From Ottelia alismoides (lineage: Eukaryota; Streptophyta; Magnoliopsida; Alismatales; Hydrocharitaceae), in the NCBI GenBank assembly GCA_037367405.1, contig JAZKJV010005550.1, forward strand, positions 310,001-374,000: a stretch of DNA of 64,000 bases. Direction: 5' to 3'. Both the position numbers and the translations under genes were made by a program. Position 1 is the first letter of the stretch, and every line of letters begins with the position of its first letter. The notes under the pieces are model-generated. The model saw nothing but the letters and a program-made list of their open reading frames with translations. It did no database searches and had not been told where the DNA came from. This document shows positions 35,331-45,887 of the stretch, piece after piece.

Positions 35331-37130
35331 CCATGGATATTCAGCAGCAGATACTCGACGAGCTACGTTCCTACATGAACGAGATTCAAGACTTATGGGT
35401 GGATGTCAACCGCCTGTCCAGATGGTGAGACGAGCAGACTGCACCCTCTACCTCTATCCCAGCCCAAGTTCAGGCTAACCCAAATAGCCTGAATCGTTTT
35501 AGTTCTCAGCAGCACTTTGGTCAGGTATGCTATTCAGCATCTCCTAAATCTGAACATGAGATTCTTTCGTGTGACGAGGCTAACCACATGTCAGTCAGGA
35601 GCGGAAGGACCGTGGTCGTACCTGACCGGGCGAGGTAAACGAGGAGGGGCATCTCTGGAGTTCTACCTGAGGAGTCTTCAGAGGACGAGGAGGAGAGGCA
35701 TCATATTTCAGAGCCCCATCAGCACCATTCGAGGATTTCCACTCAGGGAGCCGAGAGGAGGAGGAGAGCACGTATGCAGCATCGTCAGCATGGATATTCT
35801 TCTGAGTCTACGGAGGACCTTGCATCTCCGGTTGTGGCGGATACCACTCCAGCTTCTATTCCACAACCTTTAGTAGATAGTTTTGATTTCGATTCCATGC
35901 TGCATCAAAAAGATTCTTGTATGAAGAACTCTGATTCCGTTAAGTCAAAGAATGATCTTTCAGTTCATGATTCAGATTCTTCATCCTCTGTTTCCCTAGC
36001 TTCAATCCCTTTCCCCCGTGCTCTTACGACAGGAAAGCGCATCAAAAAGATTCAGAAAGATGACCCTGATATGGCACGGTTTTGTAAAGAAAACATCACA
36101 GTTAAGGTGCCATTTGATGAATATGTGGCTAACCATCCTGCCTTCCAAAAATACCTTAAGGTGAGATGCACACCTAAAAGGGTTAGCAGGAAGAAAGATA
36201 ACCGAAATATAAAGACACATGTCCTATCAGTAGCCACAACCTATTGTCTCAAAAATCAGACTTTGCCAAAGAAAAAGAGAGACATGGGTGCTCACTATGT
36301 GGAGAGTCGTATTGACGACATTGCGTTTGCACGCACACTCTTAGATAACGGTTCTTCGATAACTTACTTCCCTTAGCATTATATCAGAATTTGGAGCTGG
36401 GACCACTTCGCAAATCTAGAGCTTTACTCCAATTCGCAGATCGTTTAATGAAGAGACCTAAGGGAGAAGTGAAGAACGTCGTTATCTCGATTGAGGGGCA
36501 GAACTATAAGGTGGACTTCACAGTCTTGGACATGGAGACCCCCAATCATTGGAGAGAATCTCAGATCATTCTCGGGCGACCCTTCCTTAGGACCGCAGGT
36601 GCAGCTTTCGATTATAGTATTGGAATGATGAAGTTTCGTTCTTCGGGCGGAGAAGTGAACCTTGAGATGAAGCAAACCAAGTGTCAGCGACCCGATTCAG
36701 AGAGTAGCACAGAGTACTCATCTTCAGAGGCAGACTGCAGTTTGATTAGCACAGTTGGGATTTGGGGACAGATTCCTTCAGGACAGAGCGAGACCCTTTC
36801 ATCTGGAGAGGATATAGTGCATGATGCAGTTTGCCAGGTGTTATCTGATCTTGCTAGGTATGCATCAACCTATTCTCATGATGACATAGAGATCCATCTG
36901 GATCTGTCAGTTCCATCCTCTTTGGAACAATCATGGGACATAGATGACGAGTCGTACGTGGCTTTTGCCGATTGTTTGGATATTTTTGACGATCCGACTC
37001 CCGATACTTCTGATTTGGTGTCAAGTACTACTCAGCTTAGCCCACCTTCATGCAGCACGGAATCAGATTCAGATTCAGTTCAGCCAGATCTACTTAATGA
37101 TACCACATTGCCAGAACTGAAATCACTACC
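35331..37130 (+). pseudogene. Gag-pol linker and aspartic protease of G1
   Basis: From about 35333 the reading frame contains DIQQQILDELRSYMNEI and then an SVRSGR word (about 35590), the counterpart of the LRSGR box before Athila proteases. TGA at about 35427 and TAA at about 35636 interrupt it. The retropepsin active site appears as DNGSS at 36344-36358 in TLLDNGSSITYFP. The usual DTG/DLGA is altered to DNG. A one-base change at about 36375 moves the frame. The rest of the domain is clear at 36391-36640: LGPLRKSRALLQFADR, KRPKGEVKNV, VDFTVLDMETP and IILGRPFLRTAGA. An acidic, serine-rich spacer (36690-37120) leads to RT. Confidence 0.85.
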
Positions 37131-38160
37131 TCCTACACTCAAGTATGCCTTTCTTGAGGGACCCAAAAAGAGATATCCTGTCATAATTAGCTCAGACTTG
37201 ACTTTAGAACAGGAGTCTAGGTTGTTAGAGGTCTTAGAGAGGAATCACAAAGCAATAGGCTGGACAGTGTCGGATCTCGTGGGTATCAACCCCGCTCTCT
37301 GCTCGCACCACATTTTTACTGAGGATAATATGAGACCTTCTCGTGAGTTTCAGAGGAGACTTAACCCCAATCTACGGGAAGTGGTGAAGAATGAAATTGA
37401 GAAATGGTGCAAGGCAGGTTTCATATACCCTATTTCTGACTCCAAGTGGGTGGCCTCACTTCATGTTGTCCCGAAGAAGTCGGGAATTCAGATGGTCACC
37501 AACGAGGAGGGGGTAGAGATCACGACACGAGTGCCCACGTCGTGGCGCGTCTGTGTCGACTACAGGAGCCCGAATGCTGCGACTAAGAAAGATCACTTTC
37601 CCTTACCTTTTATTGATCAGATCTTGGAGAGACTTGCAGGGAAAGAGTTCTTCTCTTTTCTTGACGGGTACTCAGGCTACAACCAGGTGGCCATAGCCCA
37701 TGAGGACCAGGAAAAGACCACATTCACATGTCCATTCGACACTTATGCTTTCAGGCGCATGCCATTCGGGCTCTGCAATGCCCCGGGCACATTTCAGCGG
37801 TGCATGATAGCCATATTTGCCGAGATGGTGGGAGATTTCCTGGAAGTGTTCATGGATGACTTCTCGGTCCACGGTGATTCTTTTGATACATGTTTAGCGC
37901 ACTTGGATCGAGTCCTCACGAGGTGTAGAGAGGTGAATCTGGTACTCTCCTGGGAGAAGAGTCACTTTATGGTGACGGAGGGTATCGTGTTGGGGCATGT
38001 CATCTCTAAAAGGGGAATGGAGGTTGACCCTGCCAAGGTGTAGGTGATCAAGAAACTCGATCCACCTACCAACGTAAAGTCAGTGCGATCATTTTTAGGG
38101 CATGTTGGATTCTATAGGAGATTCATTCAGGATTTTTCAAAGATCGCCCGCCCACTGACT
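37131..38160 (+). pseudogene. Reverse transcriptase of G1
   Basis: The domain opens with PTLKYAFLEGPKKRYPVIIS and the connection HKAIGWTVSDLVGI, then the RT core: KAGFIYPISDSKWVASLHVV, VCVDYR, FLDGYSGYNQVAI (first Asp, about 37660) and TFTCPFDTYAFRRMPFGLCN. The catalytic F-x-DD is FMDD at 37849-37860. Near the end of RT a TAG occurs at 38041-38043 in the otherwise continuous frame, followed by the [16 protein letters not shown] block. The polymerase motifs are intact apart from that stop. The same start block reappears, broken, at 63880-64000. Confidence 0.9.
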
Positions 38161-38760
38161 GAGCTCTTAGGGAAAGACACAGAGTTCGTTGTAGATCACA
38201 GGTGTCAGGAGGCCTTTGAGCTCTTGAAGAGGAAGATTTGTGCCTCGCCTATCCTACAAGATCCTGACTGGTCTCTCCCCTTTGAGATCATGACTGACGC
38301 TTCAGATTTCGCTATAGGAGCTGTGTTAGGACAACGGCGAGAGGGGATTCCGTTTGCGATTCACTATGCGAGCAAAGTTTTAGATCCTACACAGAAAAAT
38401 TATACAGTGACTGAAAAGGAAATGCTCGCGGTAGTATGGGCCCTCGAGAAGTTCAGATCATATATTTTGGGCTCTAAGATGACAATTTATACTGATCATA
38501 CAGCCATTCGATACTTAATGGAAAAGAAGGACGCGAAGGCGCGTCTTCTTAGGTGGATTCTACTCCTCCAGGAATTTGATTTGGAGATTAAAGATAAATC
38601 TGGAGTGAAGAATGTCGTGGCTGATCACCTTTCTCGGATTGAACTTAAGGATTCTCCTGATTATGAGCGGATTAGAGAGACCTTCCCAGATGAGTCAATT
38701 TGTGTTTTTGACTCCCTCCCGTGGTATGCCAACATGGTGAACTATCTTGTCTCCAAGCAG
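38161..38760 (+). pseudogene. RNase H of G1
   Basis: RT-type RNase H begins near [18 protein letters not shown] (first Asp at 38296-38298), followed by [20 protein letters not shown] with the catalytic Glu ([16 protein letters not shown], about 38410-38455), [12 protein letters not shown] and, near its end, VVADHLSR (about 38615-38640). A single RNase H domain is seen, as in Athila. A second, archaeal-type one, as in some Tat elements, is not evident. It is free of stops in this segment. Two small pieces of this segment are found out of place at 51610-51693 and 51741-51763. Confidence 0.88.
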
Positions 38761-40046
38761 GTTCCCCATGGTTGGACTAGGAGCAACATTGATCAACTGA
38801 AGTCGGATTCGAGGAGATACCACTGGGACGATCCTTTCCTTTTCTTCAAAGGACCGGATTGTATTTGGAGATGGTGTATTCCTCAGGAGGAATACCATAG
38901 TGTCCTCACATATTGTCATTCACTTGAGGCTGGAGGACACCATTCGGGAAAGAGAACCGCTCACAAAGTACTTTAATGTGGATTGTATTGGCCGACCTTA
39001 TTTAGAGATGCCATTGATTTTGTACGATCGTTCCCGATTTGTCAAAGGATGGGAGGGACAGTTGGATAGAGAGATGAGATGCCTATGCAACCGATGATTA
39101 TTTGTGATGTTTTTTATGCATGGGGCATAGATTTTATGGGTCCCTTTCCCAACAGCCAAGGACATGAGTACGTTTTGTTGGCGGTTGATAATTTATCTAG
39201 GTGGGTGGAGGCTATCCCAACTCGAACCGCAGACAGCAAGACTGTTTGTAAGTTTGTGAGAGATCATATTATTGCTAGGTTCGGGGTGCCAAAAGTTTTG
39301 ATATCTGATGGGGGTAGCCACTTTGTGAATCGAGATATGAGATCTTTAGCTAAGGACTATGGATTTGAGCATAGAGTTACTAGTCCTTACCACCCACAGT
39401 CCAACGGCATGGTAGAGGTTTCGAACATAGAGGTGAAGAGCATTTTGCAGAAATTGGTTCGTCCCGATAGGAAGAACTGGTCTCAACTCTTGGACCAAGT
39501 TCTGTGGGCCTATAGGACACCCTACAAGACACCATTGGGTATTTCACCATTTAGAATGATCTATGGCAAGCCATGTCATTTGCGCGCAGAATTGATTAGA
39601 AATCCGAATGGGCAATTAAGAAAATTAACTGGAGTTGTCACCTAGGGAAGCTTTGTCGAGACTTGAACTTGAATGAGCTCGTGGAAATCCGAAATAGGGC
39701 ATATGACAACAGTTTGATTTATAAGGACAAAGTGAAGAGATGGCATGATCAGCACATTAGGTGCAAAGACTTTGTCCCTGGGCAAAAGGTATGGTTGTTC
39801 AATGCCAGGTTGAAGATGTTCCATGGGAAGCTCAAATCTAAATGGACGGGTCCCTTTTTGGTTAAGAAAGTGCACGAGAATGGAAGTGTAGAGATAGCTG
39901 ATCTCACAGATGGTGCACAATCTCATGTGGTGAATGGACAACTGTTGAAGCATTTTGTTGATTCGAAAGAGAAGTTAGTCCAAGTCGAGGTCATCAACTT
40001 CATACAGAGTGAGCACAGAGCAGATACATCTTATTACTCTTCATGA
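38761..40046 (+). pseudogene. Integrase of G1
   Basis: The zinc-binding HHCC part has HSLEAGGHH (about 38919-38945) and C-x2-C around FPICQRMG (about 39030-39055, with a degraded first Cys), but TAA at 38974-38976 and TAG at 39067-39069 fall within and after it. The catalytic core is DD(35)E-like: Asp in GIDFMGPF (39130-39132), Asp in ISDGGSHF (39307-39309), Glu in NGMVEVSN (39415-39417). A one-base deletion at about 39600, shown by comparison with 49160, shifts the frame. The C-terminal domain continues at 39663-40046 with KRWHDQHI, VPGQKVWLFNARLKMFHGKL and KWTGPFLV. No chromodomain follows. Confidence 0.9.
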
Positions 40047-40160
40047 AGATGCAGCATCAAGATTCAACATCTTAGAAGATTCAATCACTCTTGTACATAT
40101 TCTCCCTTCTTTGTATATTCTCGAGATCACATCGGTTCTCACACTTACTCTTATCATATA

Positions 40161-40192
40161 CTTAGGCTGACCAAAGCCTAAGTATAGGGGGG
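40161..40192 (+). other. Hairpin plus polypurine-like module 1 (G1)
   Basis: CTTAGGCT and AGCCTAAG form an 8 bp perfect stem with a 6-base loop, followed directly by TATAGGGGGG. The G-run resembles the true plus-strand primer before the LTRs at 45888 and 52512, but no LTR follows here. Confidence 0.75.
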
Positions 40193-40269
40193 ACCGATGC
40201 CCGTCATGTGTATTTACTCATCATTTCTCCTCTTGACCTCGTCTGCCCCATTTTTGCTCTTCTTCTACA

Positions 40270-40301
40270 CTTAGGCTGACCAGAGCCTAAGTATAGGGGG
40301 G
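40270..40301 (+). other. Hairpin plus polypurine-like module 2 (G1)
   Basis: Same 8 bp stem (CTTAGGCT / AGCCTAAG) and TATAGGGGGG, 109 bp after module 1. The loop differs by one base. Confidence 0.75.
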
Positions 40302-40343
40302 CATATCGACTTCTATACTTTTTTATTATTTTAGCTTTCCTAC

Positions 40344-40413
40344 GCTTAGTACGAGCTATTTCTTTTTGTCACCTAGTGCCATGAGGACATAGCACATGCT
40401 AAGTATAGGGGGG
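40344..40413 (+). other. Larger hairpin plus polypurine-like module 3 (G1)
   Basis: CTTAG and CTAAG are separated by a longer region with further self-complementary pieces, followed by TATAGGGGGG at 40404-40413. The counterpart in the second copy is 44301-44368. Confidence 0.6.
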
Positions 40414-41218
40414 CGTGTATATATTACATATATACTTTACCCATAGCTCGTACTTTCACGTATTTTTGTATATATTATACAATAATTATGGGGTGGGTAA
40501 AAAATAAAAAAAACAAAAAAAAACAAAACAAACAAAAAAACTTTTTCCTTATTTGCTAAAAAAAACTTTAAAAAAATCCTTTTAAAAAAACTTTTTCAAA
40601 AAAAAAAGTCTTTTCTTATTTACCTATCTTTTTCAAAAAAAACTCTTGAAAAAATCTAACAAAAAAAACTTCTTTGCCTTTGTTTGTCAAAAAAAAACAT
40701 GTTTGAAAAAAAAACTAACTAATAAGTTGGTTTAATCCCTGACACAATTCACTTTCACACAAGACTAGTGATGATCAACAACACTTGGTTTATGAGGTCT
40801 TGATATTTTGAGTTAACCAGCCTTAGTCATTAGGGTCTTAGACTTAATTATTAACATTTCCCTAATTTTAAAGATTTGTGTGCTATATTGCATGCTTAGT
40901 CTCTACCTTAAGAATATGATCAGCACCTCACGTACACGACTGCAGTTATGATGAGATGAGTTGAAATTTCACTTGAGGAACTGGGATGAGAGATTTGAGT
41001 TTGGACTTGGTTTAATGATGCTTGAGGATGGGATAAAATCAATGAAGGCTTCATGAAACCTGAGTGTCAGCACATTTAGCCAGTATGAGAACATGATTCT
41101 TGTACTATCTCTTGACATTTACCTATGTACCAGGGTGTGATAAAATAAAAAAAATGTTGATCAGTGTGCGCCAACTCTTGGTAAAAGCAGTGGAGCTAGC
41201 CAAAAATACTACAAAGCA

Positions 41219-41548
41219 ATGAAATGTCAAAGAAAATCTCTCATTCCACAAAGTCAATTATCAAAAGAGCTTCCACCAAAGGCGAGCGCTCCCAATCATT
41301 TCAAAGTGTCCACTTGGACCACCGCTATTAGGACCAGGAGTCGGGCTTGCACCAAAAAAGGGCTCTGCATCGTAAATGCTACAAGTCTGGGTGTAGAAGG
41401 TACGATAGGTACTCAAAAAAGGCACACCCCGGTGTACTCCCAGGAAAACAAGTGCAGACGGCTCCAACTTCTCTTGACGGACGCACTAATCAACACCAAA
41501 AAAATGTGTTGCGTAATAAGGCACTTGAGAGGATCCTTGTTCCAATGA
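41219..41548 (+). pseudogene. Conserved frame in the G1 3' region (copy 1)
   Basis: 109 codons, starting MKCQRKSLIPQSQLSK. The first part (to about codon 43) matches the frame at 45132, and then a run of six A instead of seven switches frame. The continuation of the longer version is found in the neighbouring frame at 41347-41619. The content is basic, with several Cys, Arg and Lys. No known domain is recognised. It sits where some Athila elements carry an additional envelope-like frame, but I see no membrane segment or other support for that. Confidence 0.35.
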
Positions 41549-41943
41549 GAGGGAGAGAAGAAATGACACAATCCTATACCCTCCAGCAACTGGCATTCCA
41601 TTTACACTTTCAAGTCTGACAACTAAAGAGACGGTGGATTGGATGCAAGAAATGATTTATTCCCTAGTGTTGAGGATCGGGTCCATAGGAGAGTCTCTTG
41701 GACTGGAACTTTGGGTGACGTTGTGACTCTACTCTTGTAACTGCGGTCAACACTTAAAGTCATATCCCTTATATATACGTATACAAAGAGAGTCTGATGA
41801 TTAGGGAAATTGGGTACCTTTTGACTAGAGCTTGGTTCAACTTAGAATTTTAGGATCTCTAAAACCGAGAGTTCTTGAACGGATCAAGTCTTGTATTCAC
41901 ATGCACAGTCAGGGGTTAACACAGCTTATTCATTCTTTATTTG

Positions 41944-43248
41944 GTGCGCTTTGAGCGTTAATTTGGACACTATTCTTGCATCATTTTTAATCAAAAAAAT
42001 AGCATGTTGTAGCACAACTAATTCTTTATCTTTCAGCTATTTATTTATATTTTTGTGAGCCTTAGATGTTTTATTAAAAATCAGAGACTGAAAATCAAAG
42101 ATATTTTACCCATTTTTACTCTGAAATTCGCACATAGTCATTTATTGCTCCAAAAATTGTGAAAATATTGTGAATGATGTCTTTTAGTATGCTTTAATTA
42201 CTGTCCAAGTTTCGACTAATTTATAGTTTTCTTGTATATGAAATAAAATTTAGAGTGATTTTTGTAGTTAATTTTTAATTAATTCCACGAATAATATTTT
42301 TGAGAAATTTCAACTCTCCTGGATTCATCATTAAAATATCTATTTGAGATAAATCAATCTCTGGATAATTTGATTTCATGGATTAATTAGGAATTAAATA
42401 CCCGCAGTCGCTGTATTTTCAGTAAAAACTTAACAAAAAAATCAAAAAGTGTCAGAAAATTCTAAAAATAATAAGGTAGCTTCATTTCATCATTTTTAAC
42501 TTCCAATAAATTTTTCATAATTTTTGCATATCATTTGCACGAAAATTTGCATAAAAACCCCCAAAAGGTTTGTATTTTTCATTTGTGCATTCTAAATTCA
42601 AAAATTCCAAAAAAAATACATTTGAACATCATTACTGGATTAGGTTAACAGGAAAAATATAACTTAGCCATTTTGGACTAATTTCACATTCAAATTAATT
42701 TTGGCTGAGTCGCTTATTTTCTTATTTTTTTAACCTAATTCATCAGTATTTGTGCATTGGCATTTTTATTGCATAAAAAATATCAAAAAAACTCACTTGG
42801 AAAACCACGATCTAATTCATCTAACTTGATCCTGAGTTATTCCTTTGCCTCCTTAAGTCGACCCTGGGGCTTGCCCAGGCTAAACAAACATCAAACCGCA
42901 CGTTAATTTCATTAGACGATTAATCCATAAAATCAAATTATCCAGAGATTGATTTATCTCAAATAGATATTTTAATGATGAATCCAGGAGAGTTGAAATT
43001 TCTCAAAAATATTATTCGTGGAATTAATTAAAAATCAACTACAAAAATCACTCTAAATTTTATTTCATATACAAGAAAACTCTGAATTGGTCGAAACTTG
43101 GAAAGTAATTAAAGCATATTAAAAGACATCATTCACAATATTTTCACAATTTTTGGAGCAATAAATGACTATGTGCGAATTTCAGAGTAAAAATGGGTAA
43201 AATATCTTTGATTTTCAGTCTCTGATTTTTAATAAAACATCTAAGGCA
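41944..43248. repeat. Facing LTR 3'-end fragments forming an inverted repeat
   Basis: 41944 to about 42890 resembles the 3' third of the G2 LTR (47825-48750): TTAATTTGGACA, the ATTTATTT.TATTTTTGTGA zone, and the TTCCTTTGCCTCC..AAGTCGACCCTGG zone near the LTR end. At about 42905 it turns into the reverse complement of itself: 42905-43248 pairs with about 42055-42400. Arms are about 345 bp and near-identical, with a spacer of about 500 bp. No coding content. Confidence 0.75.
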
Positions 43249-43935
43249 CTACCCTCCCTAGAGGAGGACGGATGTTTCCATCCGTGCGCTACTCCAAGCT
43301 AAAGGATTCTACCTCCTCACCACCTCATCAATGAAGAGCTACATGCATTGTGCTTGTCCAAGTTAGGTCATTATCTAAAAGAATCATGCGTGTGCACGAG
43401 ATATTCTATTTAGACTAATCAAGATGACATGTGAACATAGACTTGCGGACTCAAAGAATTAAGTCACTTGACCTGAGAAAACTTAACTCCAGTTCCTATA
43501 AGGTTCCTCTGAAATTAGGTGGATTAAGGTCAAATAAAGTCCATCCTCAATATCTACTCATAACTTGGTTCAGAACCCACTAGCTTTTCACTTTGCATAT
43601 GCAAGATATGCAGATGATGTGCAGATGACATGCTATGAATGAAATGCAAGACTTTTTTTTTTTGGAAATGCAAGATAATATGCAAGAGTAAATAAGAAGC
43701 CTTTTTGTTTTATTTTTTTGGTATACAACAATTTTTTATTATTTACAACAATTTTTAGTTGATACAATTTGTACATAGTATACACGATTTTTTTTGGTAG
43801 ACATCCTATTTTACAACAATTTACAAGAGTTGTATAAGTATTATACAAGTGTTATAAAATATACAAGTATACATTTTTTAAAAAAAAGATTTTACAAGTA
43901 TTATAAAAAAATTCCAATTTTTACTCACCCGCAAG
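43249..43935. repeat. Inverted relative of the segment at 53100-53460, then A/T-rich DNA
   Basis: 43249-43560 is, in reverse complement, a diverged relative of about 53120-53440. Shared phrases include TCAAGATGACATGTGAACATAG (reverse of 53240-53265) and CCTATAAGGTTCCTCTGA (reverse of 53160-53180). 43560-43935 is T- and A-rich with repeated TACAAG and ATACAA words. No gene is seen. Confidence 0.6.
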
Positions 43936-44073
43936 AAGGTCCGTCACAAACCTTCTTGATCCTTGTATATTCTTCCTCCTACTTGTACATATTTTCCTTC
44001 CTTTATTCACCTCCCTCCCTCATGATTCGCATCACTCGTCCCAGTTCTGTATCGTTTTCATTTTGTGGCTATA

Positions 44074-44105
44074 CTTAGGATGACTAGATCTTAAGTATAG
44101 GGGGG
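44074..44105 (+). other. Hairpin plus polypurine-like module 1 (copy 2)
   Basis: CTTAGGAT...ATCTTAAG, a stem with imperfect pairing, followed by TATAGGGGGG (44096-44105). The stem is changed from CTTAGGCT/AGCCTAAG on both sides. Confidence 0.6.
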
Positions 44106-44201
44106 TGAGTGACCCGATTTGCTCCTTCTCTTCTTTTTATTTTCTTTTTGTATATTCTTTCCCATTCTCATCGGTCCCCCATTCTTGTGTTCTTTCCAAT
44201 A

Positions 44202-44232
44202 TTAGGTTGACCAGAGCCTAAGTATAGGGGGG
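44202..44232 (+). other. Hairpin plus polypurine-like module 2 (copy 2)
   Basis: TTAGGTT...AGCCTAA followed by TATAGGGGGG (44223-44232). The left arm has one weakened pair (G-T). Confidence 0.6.
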
Positions 44233-44300
44233 CCGATGCCCGTTGTATATTATCCACATTTTTTTCTTCCTTTCACTTCTATTCTTTTCACCCACTTATA

Positions 44301-44368
44301 CTCAGTACGAGCTATGGCATTTTGTCACCTAGTGCCATGAGGACATAGCACAAGCTAAGTATAGGGGG
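44301..44368 (+). other. Larger hairpin plus polypurine-like module 3 (copy 2)
   Basis: Counterpart of 40344-40413, with TATAGGGGG at 44360-44368 (one G fewer). Confidence 0.5.
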
Positions 44369-45131
44369 CGTGTATATATTACATATATATTTTACCCATA
44401 CCTCGTACTTTCACGTATTTTTGTATATACTATACAATAATTATGGGGTGGGTTTAAAAAAATCAATCTCCTAAAAAATTGTGAAAAAAAACCTATTTGC
44501 TTTATTTGCTTCAAAAAAAACTTTCTTTTTCAAAAAGAAAAAAGAAGTCCTTTCTTATTTACTTTCTTTAAAAAAAACTTTTTGAAAAAAAAACTTCTTC
44601 TAAAACTTAAAAAAAACTAAAAAAAACTAACTAATAAGTTGGTTTAATCCCTGACACAATTCACTTTCACACAAGACTAGTGATGTTCAAGAACACTTGG
44701 TTTATGTGGTCTTGATATTTTGAGTTAACCAGCCTTAGTCATTAGGGTCCTTGGACTAAATTATTCACATTTCCCTAGTTTGAAAGATTTGTATGCTATA
44801 TTGCATGCTTAGTCTCTACCTTAAAGAATATGATCAACACCTCACGTACACGACTGCAGTTATGATGAGATGAGTTGAAATTTCACTTGAGGAACTGGGA
44901 TGAGGGATTTGAGTTTGGACTTGATTTGATGATGCTCGAGGATGGGATAAAATCAATGAAGGCTTCATGAAACCTGAGTGTCAGCACATTTAGCCAGTAT
45001 GAGAACATGGTTCTTATACTATCTCTTGACATTCACCTATGTGCCAGGGTGTGATAAAATAAAAAAATGTTGATCAGTGTGCGCCAACTCTTGGTAAAAG
45101 CAGTGGAGCTAGCCACAAATACTACAAAGCA

Positions 45132-45629
45132 ATGAAATGTCAAAGAAAAGCTCTCATTCCACAAAGTCAATTATCAAAAGAGCCTCCACCAAAGGCGAGC
45201 GCTCCCAACCATTTCAAAGTGTCCACTTGGACCACCGCTATTAGGACCAGGAGTCGGGCTTGCACCAAAAAAAGGGCTCTGCATCGTAAATGCTACAAGT
45301 CTGGGTGTAGAAGGTACGATAGGTACTCAAAAAAGGCACACCCCGGTGTACTCCCAGGAAAACAAGTGCAGACGGCTCCAACTTCTCTTGACGGACGCAC
45401 TGATCAACACCAAAAAAATGTGTTGCGTAATAAGGCACTTGAGAGGATCCTTGTTCCAATGAGAGGGAGAGAAGAAATGGCACAATCCTATCCCCCCCCA
45501 TCAACTGGCCTTCCATCTACACTTTTAAGTCTGACAACTAAAGAGACGGTGGATTGGATGCAAGAAATGGTTTATTCCCTAATGTTGAGGATCGGGTCCT
45601 TAGGAGAGTCCCTTAGACTAGAACCTTAG
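45132..45629 (+). CDS. Conserved frame of unknown function in the 3' region (copy 2)
   Basis: The longest version, 165 codons, starting MKCQRKALIPQSQLSK. Features visible: basic middle part (RTRSRACTKKRALHRKCYKS, then CRRYDRYSKK), no predicted membrane segment, no recognised fold. Counterparts at 41219-41619 and 51754-52151 are split in two frames by one A fewer in the run at 45267-45273. Position: 3' of integrase, about 260 bp before the polypurine tract and the G2 LTR. It could be a relic of an accessory protein or a chance frame in a conserved untranslated region. The minus strand is also open here, which argues for caution. Confidence 0.3.
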   Translation: MKCQRKALIPQSQLSKEPPPKASAPNHFKVSTWTTAIRTRSRACTKKRALHRKCYKSGCRRYDRYSKKAHPGVLPGKQVQTAPTSLDGRTDQHQKNVLRNKALERILVPMRGREEMAQSYPPPSTGLPSTLLSLTTKETVDWMQEMVYSLMLRIGSLGESLRLEP

Positions 45630-45887
45630 GTGACGTTGCGACTCTACTCTTATAACTGCAGTCCACACTTAAAGTCATATCCCTTATATATACGTATACA
45701 AAGAGAGGCTGATGATTAGGGGAATTGGGTACCTTTTGACTAGAGCTTGGTTCAGCTTAGAATTTTAGGATCTCTAAAACTGAGATTGAACGGATCAAGT
45801 CTTGTATTCACATGCACAGTCAAGGGTTAACCCAACTTATTCATTCTTTATTTGCTCGAGGACTAGCAAAGTTTAAGTATAGAGGGG

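Larger units (their letters stand above)
29154..41943 (+). mobile_element. Athila-like Ty3/gypsy element G1 (5' LTR to 3' region)
   Basis: The order is LTR, primer site, 1.6 kb leader, gag, protease, RT, RNase H, integrase, and a long 3' region without a chromodomain. The polymerase domain order (integrase last) and F-x-DD motif are those of Ty3/gypsy. The integrase C-terminus (KVWLFNARLKMFHGKLKSKW and WTGPF) and the preceding K-x-W-H-D motif are typical of the Athila/Tat clade. The element inserted into RT of copia B at 29154. Its own 3' LTR is missing here: the 3' region stops at 41943 and rearranged LTR pieces follow. A related 3' region with the matching LTR start is found at 51767-53088. 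Confidence 0.85.
40047..41943 (+). other. 3' region of G1 (between integrase and LTR)
   Basis: It starts with three modules of hairpin plus TATAGGGGGG (listed separately), then A-rich low-complexity sequence (40500-40720), then a well-conserved part (about 40730-41930) also present at 44630-45850 and partly at 51767-52490. It contains a short conserved open frame at 41219-41548 that is split by a homopolymer difference from the longer version at 45132-45629. The region stops at TTATTTG (41943), where LTR-end sequence begins instead of the expected polypurine tract. Confidence 0.75.
43936..45887 (+). other. Second copy of the Athila-like 3' region, ending at G2 LTR
   Basis: Collinear with 40085-41943. 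Modules of stem plus TATAGGGGG lie at 44074-44105, 44202-44232 and 44301-44368, followed by the A-rich part, the conserved part, and finally the true polypurine tract AAGTATAGAGGGG (45875-45887) directly before an LTR. By eye it differs from copy 1 at only a few positions per 100 bp in the conserved part. Confidence 0.8.

Noticed and set aside
45267..45273. A7 run in the conserved 3' frame as a programmed frameshift site
   Set aside because: The A-run simply differs in length between copies (six or seven). No stimulatory structure is evident, so an ordinary homopolymer indel is enough.
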